Shown here piece after piece: positions 6,683 through 14,239 of a stretch of 21,372 nt of DNA. Position numbers and translations under genes: made by a program. Location of the stretch: assembly GCA_002368795.1 (NCBI GenBank), contig DFFG01000025.1:38655-60026 (forward strand), in the 5' to 3' direction. Below the pieces are notes generated by a model, which made no database searches, was not told the DNA's origin, and saw only the letters and a program-made list of their open reading frames with translations. The DNA comes from Eubacterium sp. UBA3782 (lineage in GTDB: Bacteria; Bacillota; Clostridia; Lachnospirales; Lachnospiraceae). Within the stretch, counting starts at the first letter, position 1, and each line of letters begins with the position of its first letter.

Positions 6683-7636
6683 CTACTGTGGCTGCAGATC
6701 TCCCATCCAATCGGAGAGGCTCAGCTGCTTTTCGATCCAGGAGTTCTGGACGGCGTCGCTGATCACATCGCCCTCCTCGTAATTGCCGACCAGAAAGGGG
6801 GATGACGGATCGTGCAGACGGCTGTTCCGCCTGACAGCTTCCGCATTGCTGTTGGCATAACAGTACCGGCAGAAATGCCGGCAGGTATCGTAGGCGCCGA
6901 TGTCCCCGGACAGATAACAGGCACACTCTGCGCGGGCAGCCTTCTTTTTTGGCACCTTCAGGCGGGCCCCGATGGCTTTCTCGTACATAGGCACCGTCAT
7001 GCAGCCGCTGCAGTCCGCGCCAAAGGGCGCCAGCAGGTCGCCCTCCGCGCAGGGACGAAGGACCATCCCGCAGCGTTTTGCCGCCTTGGCCATACTCTCC
7101 CCCAAAAGAAGCCGGTCTGCCAGGCTTACCGTCCTGGCCTCCGGGAAATTGCGCTGCACCTTTTGGTAGAGATCGATAAAGCTGATCACCACGGTCCCGG
7201 TATGGCCCTTCAGCCGTTCTGCCATTTTGGCAAAGGCTTCACAGTGGTATTCCACCGTATAGGTGTCGTTTAGAAAAATCGGATCATAACGCCAGCCGAT
7301 GGAATCAAACCCGACCATCTCTGAGAGACGGCAGAAATCCTCCATCACCTTTTCTTTGTCCGGCACCCCAGGCTCGATCTCCTTACCGTAGGGCGTGATC
7401 GTCACATACCAGTACTGTCCATACTCCCGCAGAAGCTCCATATAGGGAAACATGGGGGCAGGATTTTTGGAACAGAATCCGATCACATCCACCACAGAAG
7501 GATCCAGACGGTACCGGCTCACCTGCTTTGGATCATAGGGATTTCTCACACAGACAAAGCCCTCCCGGAGGCGGTTTGCGAACCACTCGGAATAAAAGGC
7601 AGGGATATCGGTCCTCTGCCCGGTATTTAGGATCAT
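6683..7636 (-). CDS. DUF1848 domain protein with CX3CX2C iron-sulfur motif
   Basis: A 317-residue soluble protein of the DUF1848 family. The N-terminus MILNTGQRTDIPAFYSEWF is the family hallmark and fixes the start. The middle (residues 50-200) looks like a TIM-barrel (VIGFCSKNPAP, WYVTITPYG, SIGWRYDPI). Near the C-terminus are C238 and C240, then CRHFCRYC at 252-259, a CX3CX2C triad of the spacing used by radical SAM enzymes, plus CSGC at 209-212. Family members are uncharacterised; a role as an Fe-S enzyme related to radical SAM proteins is inferred. The nearest SD, AGGAGG, is only one base from the ATG, while a GGGGG run about ten bases up may serve instead. It lies upstream of hflKC on the same strand with a 73-base gap, so partial co-transcription is possible. 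Confidence 0.88.
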   Translation of the reverse strand: MILNTGQRTDIPAFYSEWFANRLREGFVCVRNPYDPKQVSRYRLDPSVVDVIGFCSKNPAPMFPYMELLREYGQYWYVTITPYGKEIEPGVPDKEKVMEDFCRLSEMVGFDSIGWRYDPIFLNDTYTVEYHCEAFAKMAERLKGHTGTVVISFIDLYQKVQRNFPEARTVSLADRLLLGESMAKAAKRCGMVLRPCAEGDLLAPFGADCSGCMTVPMYEKAIGARLKVPKKKAARAECACYLSGDIGAYDTCRHFCRYCYANSNAEAVRRNSRLHDPSSPFLVGNYEEGDVISDAVQNSWIEKQLSLSDWMGDLQPQ

Positions 7637-7769
7637 GCCTCCTTCGCCCCCTTTCGCAGTGACCTGACCTTTCTTACACTTTTTGCAGCAATTTTAGTTT
7701 ACCACAGCTGCCATCTTTTTTCCTACCGGCTTTCTGCCGCATTCTTTCCCCGCCGCGCAGGATCATATG

Positions 7770-7778
7770 TGATATACT
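7770..7778 (+). promoter_or_regulatory. Extended -10 of the MFS transporter gene
   Basis: TGATATACT forms an extended -10 (TGn + TATACT), 40 bases before the MFS start. The -35 region is GC-rich and does not match the consensus, as is usual for extended -10 promoters. Confidence 0.5.
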
Positions 7779-7818
7779 TTAGTGGACAGCAAAACACTGC
7801 GGCATATGGAGGTGCACC

Positions 7819-9099
7819 ATGCGCACAAAGCTTTCGCGAAAAATGTGGATCGCCCTGATCCTGTTCAGCCTGATCGGACAGGTGGCCTGGGTCGTGGAGA
7901 ACATGTATCTGAACGTTTTCATCTATAAGATGTTCCGGGCCAGTGCGGCCGACATCTCCCTGATGGTGGCTGCCAGCGCGGCCATGGCCACCCTGACCAC
8001 GATCCTGATGGGTGCTTTGTCTGACCGGCTTGGCAAGCGCCGCCCCCTGATGTGCTTTGGCTATATTATCTGGGGCATCTCGATCATCGGCTTCGCTTTC
8101 CTACGGACCGATTTTCTGGGCGCTCTGTTTCCCATGGCTGCTTCGGCCATGCAGATCGGCATTTCCCTGACCATCATCCTGGACTGCGTCATGACCTTCT
8201 TTGGCTCCACGGCAAATGACGCCGCCTACAACGCCTGGCTCACAGACAATACCGACGATACGAACCGGGGAATGGCAGAGGGCGTCAACTCCATGATGCC
8301 TCTGATCGCCATCCTGGTAGTCTTTGGCGGGTTCATGTCCTTCGATCTGGACAAGCAGGAGAGCTGGACCGCCATCTTCCTGATCATCGGCATCGTCGTC
8401 CTGATCGTCGGCGTGTCCGGTCTGTTCCTGGTAAACGATGACAAGACCACGGCTTCCGCAGTCAGCTATCCGGAGAGCGTGATCTACAGCTTCCGCCCCT
8501 CCACCATGAAGGCCAACCCTGCCCTTTACCTGTGCCTTGGCGGCTTTATCATCTTCAATATCGCGATCCAGATCTATATGCCCTACCTGATCATCTACTA
8601 TGAGGTGTCCCTGGGGATGGCAAACTACGTCCTGATCATGGCTCCGGCCATCATCCTGGCCGCGGTCGTCACCGCCCTCTGGGGGCGGTTCTATGACAGG
8701 CACGGCTTCCGCCGGTCGGTCCTCATGTCCCTGACCTGGCTGATGCTGGGCTTCCTGATCCTGTATCTGGTCCGCACCACCATCCCGGTCTTTATGGGTT
8801 CCCTGTTTATGATGAGCGGCTACCTCTCCGGCATGGCCATCTTTGGCGCCAGGATCCGGGACCTTACCCCCGAGGGCAAGGCAGGCATGATGCAGGGCGC
8901 CAGGATCTTTTCCCAGGTTTTCGTACCCGGCATCGTCGGCCCGTGGATCGGCAAGACTGTCCTGGCAAATGCCGAGCAGATCCAGAACTCCGACGGCACC
9001 TTCTCCTTTGTCCCCAACGCCAACATCTTTCTGGCTGCCTTGGTCACCGCCGGCATCCTCCTTCTGTGCATGCCAAAGATCATCGGAAAGGACAAGTAA
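7819..9099 (+). CDS. MFS transporter (GPH/SLC45-like)
   Basis: A 426-residue inner-membrane carrier with about 12 hydrophobic helices. The loop after helix 2 reads GALSDRLGKRRPL, a good match to MFS motif A (GxxxDRxGRR), and a weaker repeat, ALWGRFYDRHGFRR, occurs at the same place in the second half, showing the two-domain build. The start region LSRKMWIALILFSLIGQVAWVVENMY and the Asn/Asp-rich cytoplasmic stretch (NDAAYNAWLTDNTDDTNRGM) fit the branch that carries sugars or related solutes with cations. The substrate cannot be told from sequence. GGAGGT lies six bases before the ATG. It is monocistronic, divergent from the DUF1848 gene and followed by the tandem palindromic elements. Confidence 0.92.
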   Translation: MRTKLSRKMWIALILFSLIGQVAWVVENMYLNVFIYKMFRASAADISLMVAASAAMATLTTILMGALSDRLGKRRPLMCFGYIIWGISIIGFAFLRTDFLGALFPMAASAMQIGISLTIILDCVMTFFGSTANDAAYNAWLTDNTDDTNRGMAEGVNSMMPLIAILVVFGGFMSFDLDKQESWTAIFLIIGIVVLIVGVSGLFLVNDDKTTASAVSYPESVIYSFRPSTMKANPALYLCLGGFIIFNIAIQIYMPYLIIYYEVSLGMANYVLIMAPAIILAAVVTALWGRFYDRHGFRRSVLMSLTWLMLGFLILYLVRTTIPVFMGSLFMMSGYLSGMAIFGARIRDLTPEGKAGMMQGARIFSQVFVPGIVGPWIGKTVLANAEQIQNSDGTFSFVPNANIFLAALVTAGILLLCMPKIIGKDK

Positions 9100-9143
9100 T
9101 TCTATCCTGACAGTTATACCTGTCTGAATACACCTCAAACAAC

Positions 9144-9222
9144 ACATGCCCCGGAAGACATTACGCAAACGGCTTCGATCCTGTCTGGACCTGCAGAATG
9201 TTTGCTTCCATATTTTCTGCGG
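9144..9222 (+). repeat. Palindromic element, copy A (diverged)
   Basis: This stretch aligns along its length with copy B just downstream: shared ATGCCCCGGAAGACATTACGC start, ACGGCTTCG, CCTGCAGA and TGTTTGCTT. Its right arm (about 9208-9222) has decayed, so it no longer closes into a full hairpin. It is in the same orientation as copy B with a period of about 91 bases. Confidence 0.75.
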
Positions 9223-9234
9223 ATAGCGTAAAGA

Positions 9235-9316
9235 ACACGCCCCGGAGGACATTACGCGAACGGCTTCGGCCTTGCAGGCCTGCAGATTGTTCGCTTAAAT
9301 GTCTTCCGGGGCGTGT
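9235..9316 (+). repeat. Palindromic element, copy B (intact hairpin)
   Basis: Left arm 9235-9253 and right arm 9298-9316 pair over 19 bp with one G-U. The inner part continues with CGAAC/GTTCG pairing around a core of GGCTTCGGCC and GGCCTGCAG. It lies between the convergent MFS and cdd genes, where it could also stop transcription, though it lacks a T-run. Copy C at the window end is its inverse. The region 9100-9406 holds nothing else I can support. Confidence 0.85.
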
Positions 9317-9406
9317 GCCGTATATCTCCCAGGGCATATACTCTATTTAATCTGCGAATTTCCCGCCCTCTTTGATGCGCCCGATGCGCCTCTCATCCTT
9401 CCTCGC

Positions 9407-9823
9407 TTACTGCTCTAGCTCAAATTTCATGAAGGGCGCAGGATAGAGCTCGAGGACCGTATGGACCTCATATTCCCCGTTTCGTCCGGCCAGGATGACC
9501 GGCACGGTCCGCACATCCTCTGCGAACTCACTCATGACCTGGCGGCAGGACCCGCAGGGTGTACTGTCCGCCGGTGTTTCGCCTGCGATCACACAGAGCG
9601 CGGCAAATTTCGTGCATCCTTCGGACACCATTTTGAACATGGCGGTCCGCTCTGCGCAGACAGTCAGCCCGTAGGATGCATTTTCAATGTTGCAGCCGGT
9701 ATAGACCTTTCCGTCGCAGCCTAGGACCGCTGCCCCCACGGCAAAGCCGGAATAGGGGGCGTAGGCCATCTCCCGGCCTGCCCGGGCGGCATCGATCAGC
9801 TGCCGGATCTTCTTTTCCTCCAT
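9407..9823 (-). CDS. cdd: Cytidine deaminase
   Basis: A 138-residue enzyme that deaminates cytidine and deoxycytidine to uridine and deoxyuridine in pyrimidine salvage. All the zinc-site parts of the tetrameric, short-form family are present: substrate-binding NIEN (45-48), catalytic CAE (56-58, with Glu58 as proton shuttle), and PCGSC (89-93), giving a three-Cys zinc site. FAVGAAVLG near residue 27 matches the family. The length is normal. A GGAAGG-type ribosome site precedes the ATG. It begins only 24 bases after the ABC-2/CPBP gene, with its ribosome site in that gap, so it is probably the last gene of the ABC operon. That partnership is unusual for cdd, which is more often found with deoC, era or dgkA. 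Confidence 0.96.
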   Translation of the reverse strand: MEEKKIRQLIDAARAGREMAYAPYSGFAVGAAVLGCDGKVYTGCNIENASYGLTVCAERTAMFKMVSEGCTKFAALCVIAGETPADSTPCGSCRQVMSEFAEDVRTVPVILAGRNGEYEVHTVLELYPAPFMKFELEQ

Positions 9824-9847
9824 GGCAAAGCCCTTCCTTTCTCTTTG

Positions 9848-12562
9848 TTATACAACCGAAACAAAGTTAAATACGGTCAGTGCAGTCACCGCTGCCAGAA
9901 AAACAAGCGTCCCCGGATTGAGGCAGGCCGCCTTCCAGGCATCCTTGCCGGTAAGCTCATACCTCTCCGGAGCGAAATCGATCCGCTTCCAGTACAGGAT
10001 CAGCAGGATCGCGCCTGCCGCGCTCATCAGGAAGATGAATATGAACCAGAGAAGCAGCGGCAGCAGGCCGATCTCGGCCAGTCTGGAAAGGCTGGTAAGA
10101 TCGGAGGCTTCCATGGCGGTGACGGCATCCATGTCGACCAGCTCCAGCAGGGCCGGCGCCACGATACTGCCCAGGAAATTGATGATCATATGCAGAAGGA
10201 TCGTCAGCTGTATTTTGCCGGTCCGGACATACACATAGCCAAGGACCAGGCCGAGCAGGAAGGCGTACACGATCTGCGGCACATTGCCATGGAACAGGCC
10301 AAAGGCAGCCGCACTAAGGAGGACCGCCGTTCGCTGTCCATAGACATGCAGCCGGCCGATCAGCGCCTTCCGAAAGACCAGCTCCTCCATCAGCGGAGCC
10401 AGGATCACCATGACCAGGATCTTCCAGAACATGGAATCCTGCATGGCAAGTCCCGCGACCGCGTTGACCGATCCGGTGCCGATGCCGGTCAGCCTTCGCA
10501 ATGCCAGATCCAGATAGGTCCCGACAAAGTTTCCGCCATACATCAGAAACAGCGCCGGCGGCAGGGTCAGCAGGATCTCCCTCTTTTTCATGCCGCCTCC
10601 GGCAATGGCTCTTTGCGGCGTGCGGCGCATCAGCAGGAGGCATGCCGGAAAGGCGATCAGGTGAAGGGGCGCAAAGCCGAACACCCAGATGCCCCATTCG
10701 GTCTCCAGAAGCTCCGGCCAGAACTTTCCGACCCCGCGAAGGCACAGAAACTGCAGCGCTGTGCCGACAGCCAGCAACACAAAGACGCAGAACATGCACC
10801 AGCTGTAATCCCTGCGGGCTCCTGCCTTCTCCTCCGCCGTAAGGACCGGTATGGGATGGGCCATACGGTCGGCAGGCTCCAGCGCATTTGCCGCGAACGC
10901 CAGGAAGACCAGGCCGAGAAGCAGGTGGACGACCGCTGCCAGAACCAAACAGAAAAACAGGCTGTCCCTGTAGTACCCGATGGCAATGATCACCGCTGCC
11001 GGCAGCAAGCCGAAATAGACGAACATGACCCGGGTCATCTGCTTGACCGTCGCACCGGCCTCCACAGGCACGGAGATGTCGATAAAGGTTCCTGTGGTCG
11101 TGGAATACAGATCCAGCGAGACCAGCATAAGAAGCCAGCCGATGACGGAGGTCGGAGGAGCCGCAAGCACTACGGCTGCCGCCACAAGTCCGGGCAGCAG
11201 ATCGAGCGCCGTATTTGCGCTCCCGCCGGCCACCGACCAGAACAGCTTGGTAATGGCAGGCTCGGGGATCATCCGGAAATAGGCCATCCGGACATCCTCA
11301 TCCAGAGGATTGCCCAGCGACCGGAAAAACACGATGCCGCCCATGATCAGCGCCGTGACTGTAAAGGTGGACGTACCGCCCTCTCCCGTCAACATGCGCA
11401 AAAACCAGGCCCCGCCTGCTCCGGCAGCCAGGTACAGAAGCATCGTCTTTGTCACAAACCGGAACCTGGCAAAGCGGAAACGGTTGTACAGCGTCTTGAA
11501 GAAAAAGACATTTGCCCCGGAGCCTCTGTGCATGCCGTCCCGGATGAGGGTATCGCTCCGATCCTTCTTTCTCATTCCCCGGGCGGTGAGAGTTCCCCGC
11601 TCCTGCATCTCGCGCATCAGCCGGGCCGTCTCCTCGGATTTTGCCATGGCATCCTCATAGAAGTCTGCCTTGATCTGCCAGATAAACCAGATCAGGAAGG
11701 CCGCCGATCCGGCAAGAAGCGCGCCCATCACCAGCGTCATCAGCAGGTTGCCCTCGATGGCATACATGCACAGGCCCTTCAGCCAGCCCCAGATCGGGAT
11801 CCAGCGGGTCTGCCGCGCATTGAAGAAGGCCGCAGCAGCCTCCGGGATGCTCAGGTCGTTTGTCCGCACAAAGAGCAAAAAGGCAGCCGCGATAAGCGCA
11901 AGGAGACCCAGGAGGACCGGGCGCGTCAGCTCCCGCACTCTCCCGTTTACAGACCCGACCACGTACAGGCTCAGCTGGATCAGTCGGTCAAAGATCAGCA
12001 GGAAGCCCCAGGCGACGATGATCGAGATGGCGCCTCCCGGCGTCAGCCCCAGGGTCATGACCAGGCTCGGGACCTCGATAAACATATATATGGTGAAAAA
12101 GATCATCATGCCCATCTGCATGCACAGGCGGAACATCAGCACCGCCTGCGGCTTCATGGGCGACGGAAACAGCAATGTGACATCCGCCGGCAGGAAGATC
12201 TTCGACCCGTTCTGGTCAGCCATAAACGCCGCCCACACAAAGAGGGCCAGAATCACCGCTCCTGCAGCCAGCTCAAAGATCGCCAGCCCCGGGATGGGCA
12301 GGAGATCCATCTCTGCTTCGCCGGGCAGGATGTCCTCTCCGCCTCCCTCTGCATCCGCTGTCTCCATCATCTCCGCCATCTCTTCTTCGATCTGCTCCTC
12401 CGAGATCGTATCCTCCGCAGACTCAGCCAGCATGGCGGCGCCGTAGCCGATCAGCCCGCCCAGAAGGCCGCAGCACAGGATGAAGATCAGGACCCAGGTC
12501 CTTAGCATCTTCCGGATCTGGTTGATCAGCGAATGAAATGCATAATAACCGTACAGTCTCAT
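9848..12562 (-). CDS. ABC-2-type permease fused to a CPBP intramembrane protease domain
   Basis: A 904-residue membrane protein with two modules. Residues 1 to about 600 look like an ABC exporter permease: an N-terminal amphipathic region and helix (WVLIFILCCGLLGGLIGYGA), a Glu-rich loop at about 48-80, many further helices, and a basic cytoplasmic stretch near 320-350 (MRKKDRSDTLI). The last third is a CPBP domain with all active-site motifs: EELVFR at 726-731, FGLFH ending at His758, and HMIIN at 791-795. It overlaps the ABC ATPase stop by ATGA, so the two are translationally coupled and surely form one transporter. ABC-2 permeases fused to CPBP domains are known in databases; the function is not. 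Possible roles are export with processing of a peptide, or defence of the membrane against peptides. No peptide precursor gene is visible nearby. Confidence 0.9.
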   Translation of the reverse strand: MRLYGYYAFHSLINQIRKMLRTWVLIFILCCGLLGGLIGYGAAMLAESAEDTISEEQIEEEMAEMMETADAEGGGEDILPGEAEMDLLPIPGLAIFELAAGAVILALFVWAAFMADQNGSKIFLPADVTLLFPSPMKPQAVLMFRLCMQMGMMIFFTIYMFIEVPSLVMTLGLTPGGAISIIVAWGFLLIFDRLIQLSLYVVGSVNGRVRELTRPVLLGLLALIAAAFLLFVRTNDLSIPEAAAAFFNARQTRWIPIWGWLKGLCMYAIEGNLLMTLVMGALLAGSAAFLIWFIWQIKADFYEDAMAKSEETARLMREMQERGTLTARGMRKKDRSDTLIRDGMHRGSGANVFFFKTLYNRFRFARFRFVTKTMLLYLAAGAGGAWFLRMLTGEGGTSTFTVTALIMGGIVFFRSLGNPLDEDVRMAYFRMIPEPAITKLFWSVAGGSANTALDLLPGLVAAAVVLAAPPTSVIGWLLMLVSLDLYSTTTGTFIDISVPVEAGATVKQMTRVMFVYFGLLPAAVIIAIGYYRDSLFFCLVLAAVVHLLLGLVFLAFAANALEPADRMAHPIPVLTAEEKAGARRDYSWCMFCVFVLLAVGTALQFLCLRGVGKFWPELLETEWGIWVFGFAPLHLIAFPACLLLMRRTPQRAIAGGGMKKREILLTLPPALFLMYGGNFVGTYLDLALRRLTGIGTGSVNAVAGLAMQDSMFWKILVMVILAPLMEELVFRKALIGRLHVYGQRTAVLLSAAAFGLFHGNVPQIVYAFLLGLVLGYVYVRTGKIQLTILLHMIINFLGSIVAPALLELVDMDAVTAMEASDLTSLSRLAEIGLLPLLLWFIFIFLMSAAGAILLILYWKRIDFAPERYELTGKDAWKAACLNPGTLVFLAAVTALTVFNFVSVV

Positions 12563-13356
12563 CTTCTGCCAAACCTCCAGAAGCCCTTCTTTCCCTTGTC
12601 TTCGGTATCTGCAGACGTTTCTTCCGCTTCAGAAGCCGCGCCGGTCATGGCCTCGGCATCCAGCCCCTCCGTCACGCCAAAGAACAGCTCCTCCAGCGTG
12701 CTGCCGCTCTCATCGAGCTCCTCGCGGGTGATATTTCTCTTCAGCAGGCCGTTCTGCATGATCAGTGTGCGGTCCCAGAGCATATCCACGCTGTCGATGA
12801 TGTGGGTACTGATGAGCAGGGTCTTTCCGGCCTCCCGCATCTCATCGATCATGGTCTTGAGCTCCTTGATAGCATGAGGATCCAGGCCGATCATCGGTTC
12901 ATCCAGCAGGAGAAACTGCGGATCCGGCAGCAGGCCAAGGCACAGGTTCAGCTTCTGCTGCATGCCCTTGGACAGCTCATCGCCAAACTTCTTCCGCTTA
13001 TCGGCCAGCTCGAACCGCTCCAGCAGCGCTTCTGCCCTCTCTTTGTAATTCTCCATGCGATAGGCCCTGGCCAGGAACTCCATATGCTCGGAGACCGTCA
13101 GGTTTGGGTAAAGGGCCGGCATCTCGGGGATATAGCCCATGATCCGCCTGGCCTCGCTGGTCTTGTTTGGAAAACCGCCGACGGTGATCTCGCCGTCATA
13201 TTTCAGGAAGCCGATGATCGATTTCATGATCGTGCTCTTGCCCGCGCCGTTCGGCCCCAGAAGGATCGCCACATCGCCTGGATCCAGGTGAAAGCTCAGA
13301 TCATTGCAGGCCGTCAGCTTCCCATACCGCTTTGTCACATGTGATACATCCAGCAT
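12559..13356 (-). CDS. ABC transporter ATP-binding protein
   Basis: A 265-residue ATPase of the drug/sodium (NatA/CcmA-like) exporter type. Walker A is GPNGAGKST (34-42), the signature is LSKGM (128-132), Walker B is FLLLDEP (148-154) and the switch His is in STH (185). The Q-loop position reads YIPEMP, as in many NatA-like proteins. The C-terminal 50 residues are acidic, then basic (KGKKGFWRFGRR). The start is ATG 13354-13356, since AAGGAG stands eight bases before it; the open frame upstream lacks any further ribosome site. It energises the ABC-2/CPBP protein encoded directly downstream with a 4-base overlap. No regulator gene is attached to the operon. Confidence 0.95.
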   Translation of the reverse strand: MLDVSHVTKRYGKLTACNDLSFHLDPGDVAILLGPNGAGKSTIMKSIIGFLKYDGEITVGGFPNKTSEARRIMGYIPEMPALYPNLTVSEHMEFLARAYRMENYKERAEALLERFELADKRKKFGDELSKGMQQKLNLCLGLLPDPQFLLLDEPMIGLDPHAIKELKTMIDEMREAGKTLLISTHIIDSVDMLWDRTLIMQNGLLKRNITREELDESGSTLEELFFGVTEGLDAEAMTGAASEAEETSADTEDKGKKGFWRFGRR

Positions 13357-13486
13357 ACTCGTTTCTCCTTTTTTTCTCTGCACAAAATGTAGATATCCGT
13401 GTTCCGGTTTGCCGCAGGTCCGCATGCAGATGACACGAATTTCGCCGTATTCTCCCTTACTATGGGGCGGCACCCTGCAGCTTTTT

Positions 13487-13568
13487 ATGCTTACGTATGG
13501 CATCTCTCGTCAGCAATGTTTAAGAACGCCTCGGCGTTCTTGCCGCCTATAGAGGCGGGGATACCCCG
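13487..13568 (+). other. Run of hairpins, possible IS200/IS605 end or omega-RNA-like scar
   Basis: In 82 bases there are four dyads: ATGC (13487-13490) with GCAT (13500-13503); AAGAACGC (13522-13529) with GCGTTCTT (13534-13541); CCGCCT (13543-13548) with AGGCGG (13553-13558); and CGGGG (13556-13560) with CCCCG (13564-13568), the last two overlapping. There is no T-run, so simple termination is unlikely. Stacked short hairpins ending in a GGGGATACCCC-type stem recall the right end of IS200/IS605 elements, where the TnpB guide RNA scaffold lies. No tnpA or tnpB is present. The assignment is an inference. Confidence 0.35.
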
Positions 13569-13602
13569 AATGAGTTGTGTTCTTCCCAAAACTGCCGGCT
13601 GC

Positions 13603-14187
13603 TTATCCCACCGGCCGGATTTTCCCCTTGCGGTTCCATTTATATCCGATCACAGAGCCGATCACGCCGCCCACGATATGGGCCATGTTGGAAATGTTGT
13701 CCTGTATGGCGATCCCCTCCAGCACCTGCTGCCCGATAAAGATAACGGCGATCAGGATGAAGGTCAGCGGGATCTCACCCCCGCGGAACCCGGTAAAGGA
13801 GGTCAGGATAATGAAGGCAAAGACGATGCCGCTGGCCCCGCACAGGCCGACCTGCGGGAAGCAGATGTAGTTGATCAGGCCCGTCGCCAGCGCCGTGATG
13901 GCGATGACCTTTATGATCTTCTCCGATCCATACTTCTCCTCAAGCATCGGCCCGAGAAGCAGCAGATAGATGGCATTGCCCATGAAATGATCCCATCCGG
14001 CATGCCCAAATACATGGGTGAAGAACCGAAGATAGGTAAGCGGGGACCGAAGGGACGAATGCCAGGTAAGAAACAGCAGCTGGGTGCTGACGCCCCCGGT
14101 CAGGACCCCCGCAAGGGTCGCGATAAAGCAGATTCCAACAAAGCTGAGAACAACAGGTGAATTAAAGGTGATGCGAAGATTTTTCAT
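13603..14187 (-). CDS. Rhomboid family intramembrane serine protease
   Basis: A 194-residue, six-helix membrane protease. The catalytic serine is Ser119 in GASG (117-120) and the catalytic histidine is His170 (NMAHIVGG). The oxyanion-stabilising HxxxN motif on helix 2 is HFMGN (67-71), preceded by the family's GHAGWDH. The protein has the minimal bacterial core without extra domains. AAGGAA precedes the ATG. It starts 52 bases after the hipA stop on the same strand with no terminator between, so it may be transcribed with hipBA; it could also have its own promoter in that gap, where an AT-rich CATATAA is seen. Substrates are unknown; rhomboids cut single-pass membrane proteins near the outer face. 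Confidence 0.95.
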   Translation of the reverse strand: MKNLRITFNSPVVLSFVGICFIATLAGVLTGGVSTQLLFLTWHSSLRSPLTYLRFFTHVFGHAGWDHFMGNAIYLLLLGPMLEEKYGSEKIIKVIAITALATGLINYICFPQVGLCGASGIVFAFIILTSFTGFRGGEIPLTFILIAVIFIGQQVLEGIAIQDNISNMAHIVGGVIGSVIGYKWNRKGKIRPVG

Positions 14188-14239
14188 ACGTCTGTCCTAT
14201 TCCTTTTTTATATGATAAACGGTCCGAATTCCTTTCCTG

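Noticed and set aside
8101..9252. 383-codon minus-strand frame opposite the MFS gene
   Set aside because: Asp/Gly/His-rich composition, no ribosome site and no motif; a GC-driven shadow of the transporter gene.
9845..12505. 886-codon open frame on the plus strand
   Set aside because: It is the antisense shadow of the ABC-2/CPBP gene: its protein is Gln/Arg/His-rich without any domain, while the minus strand has clear membrane helices and protease motifs.
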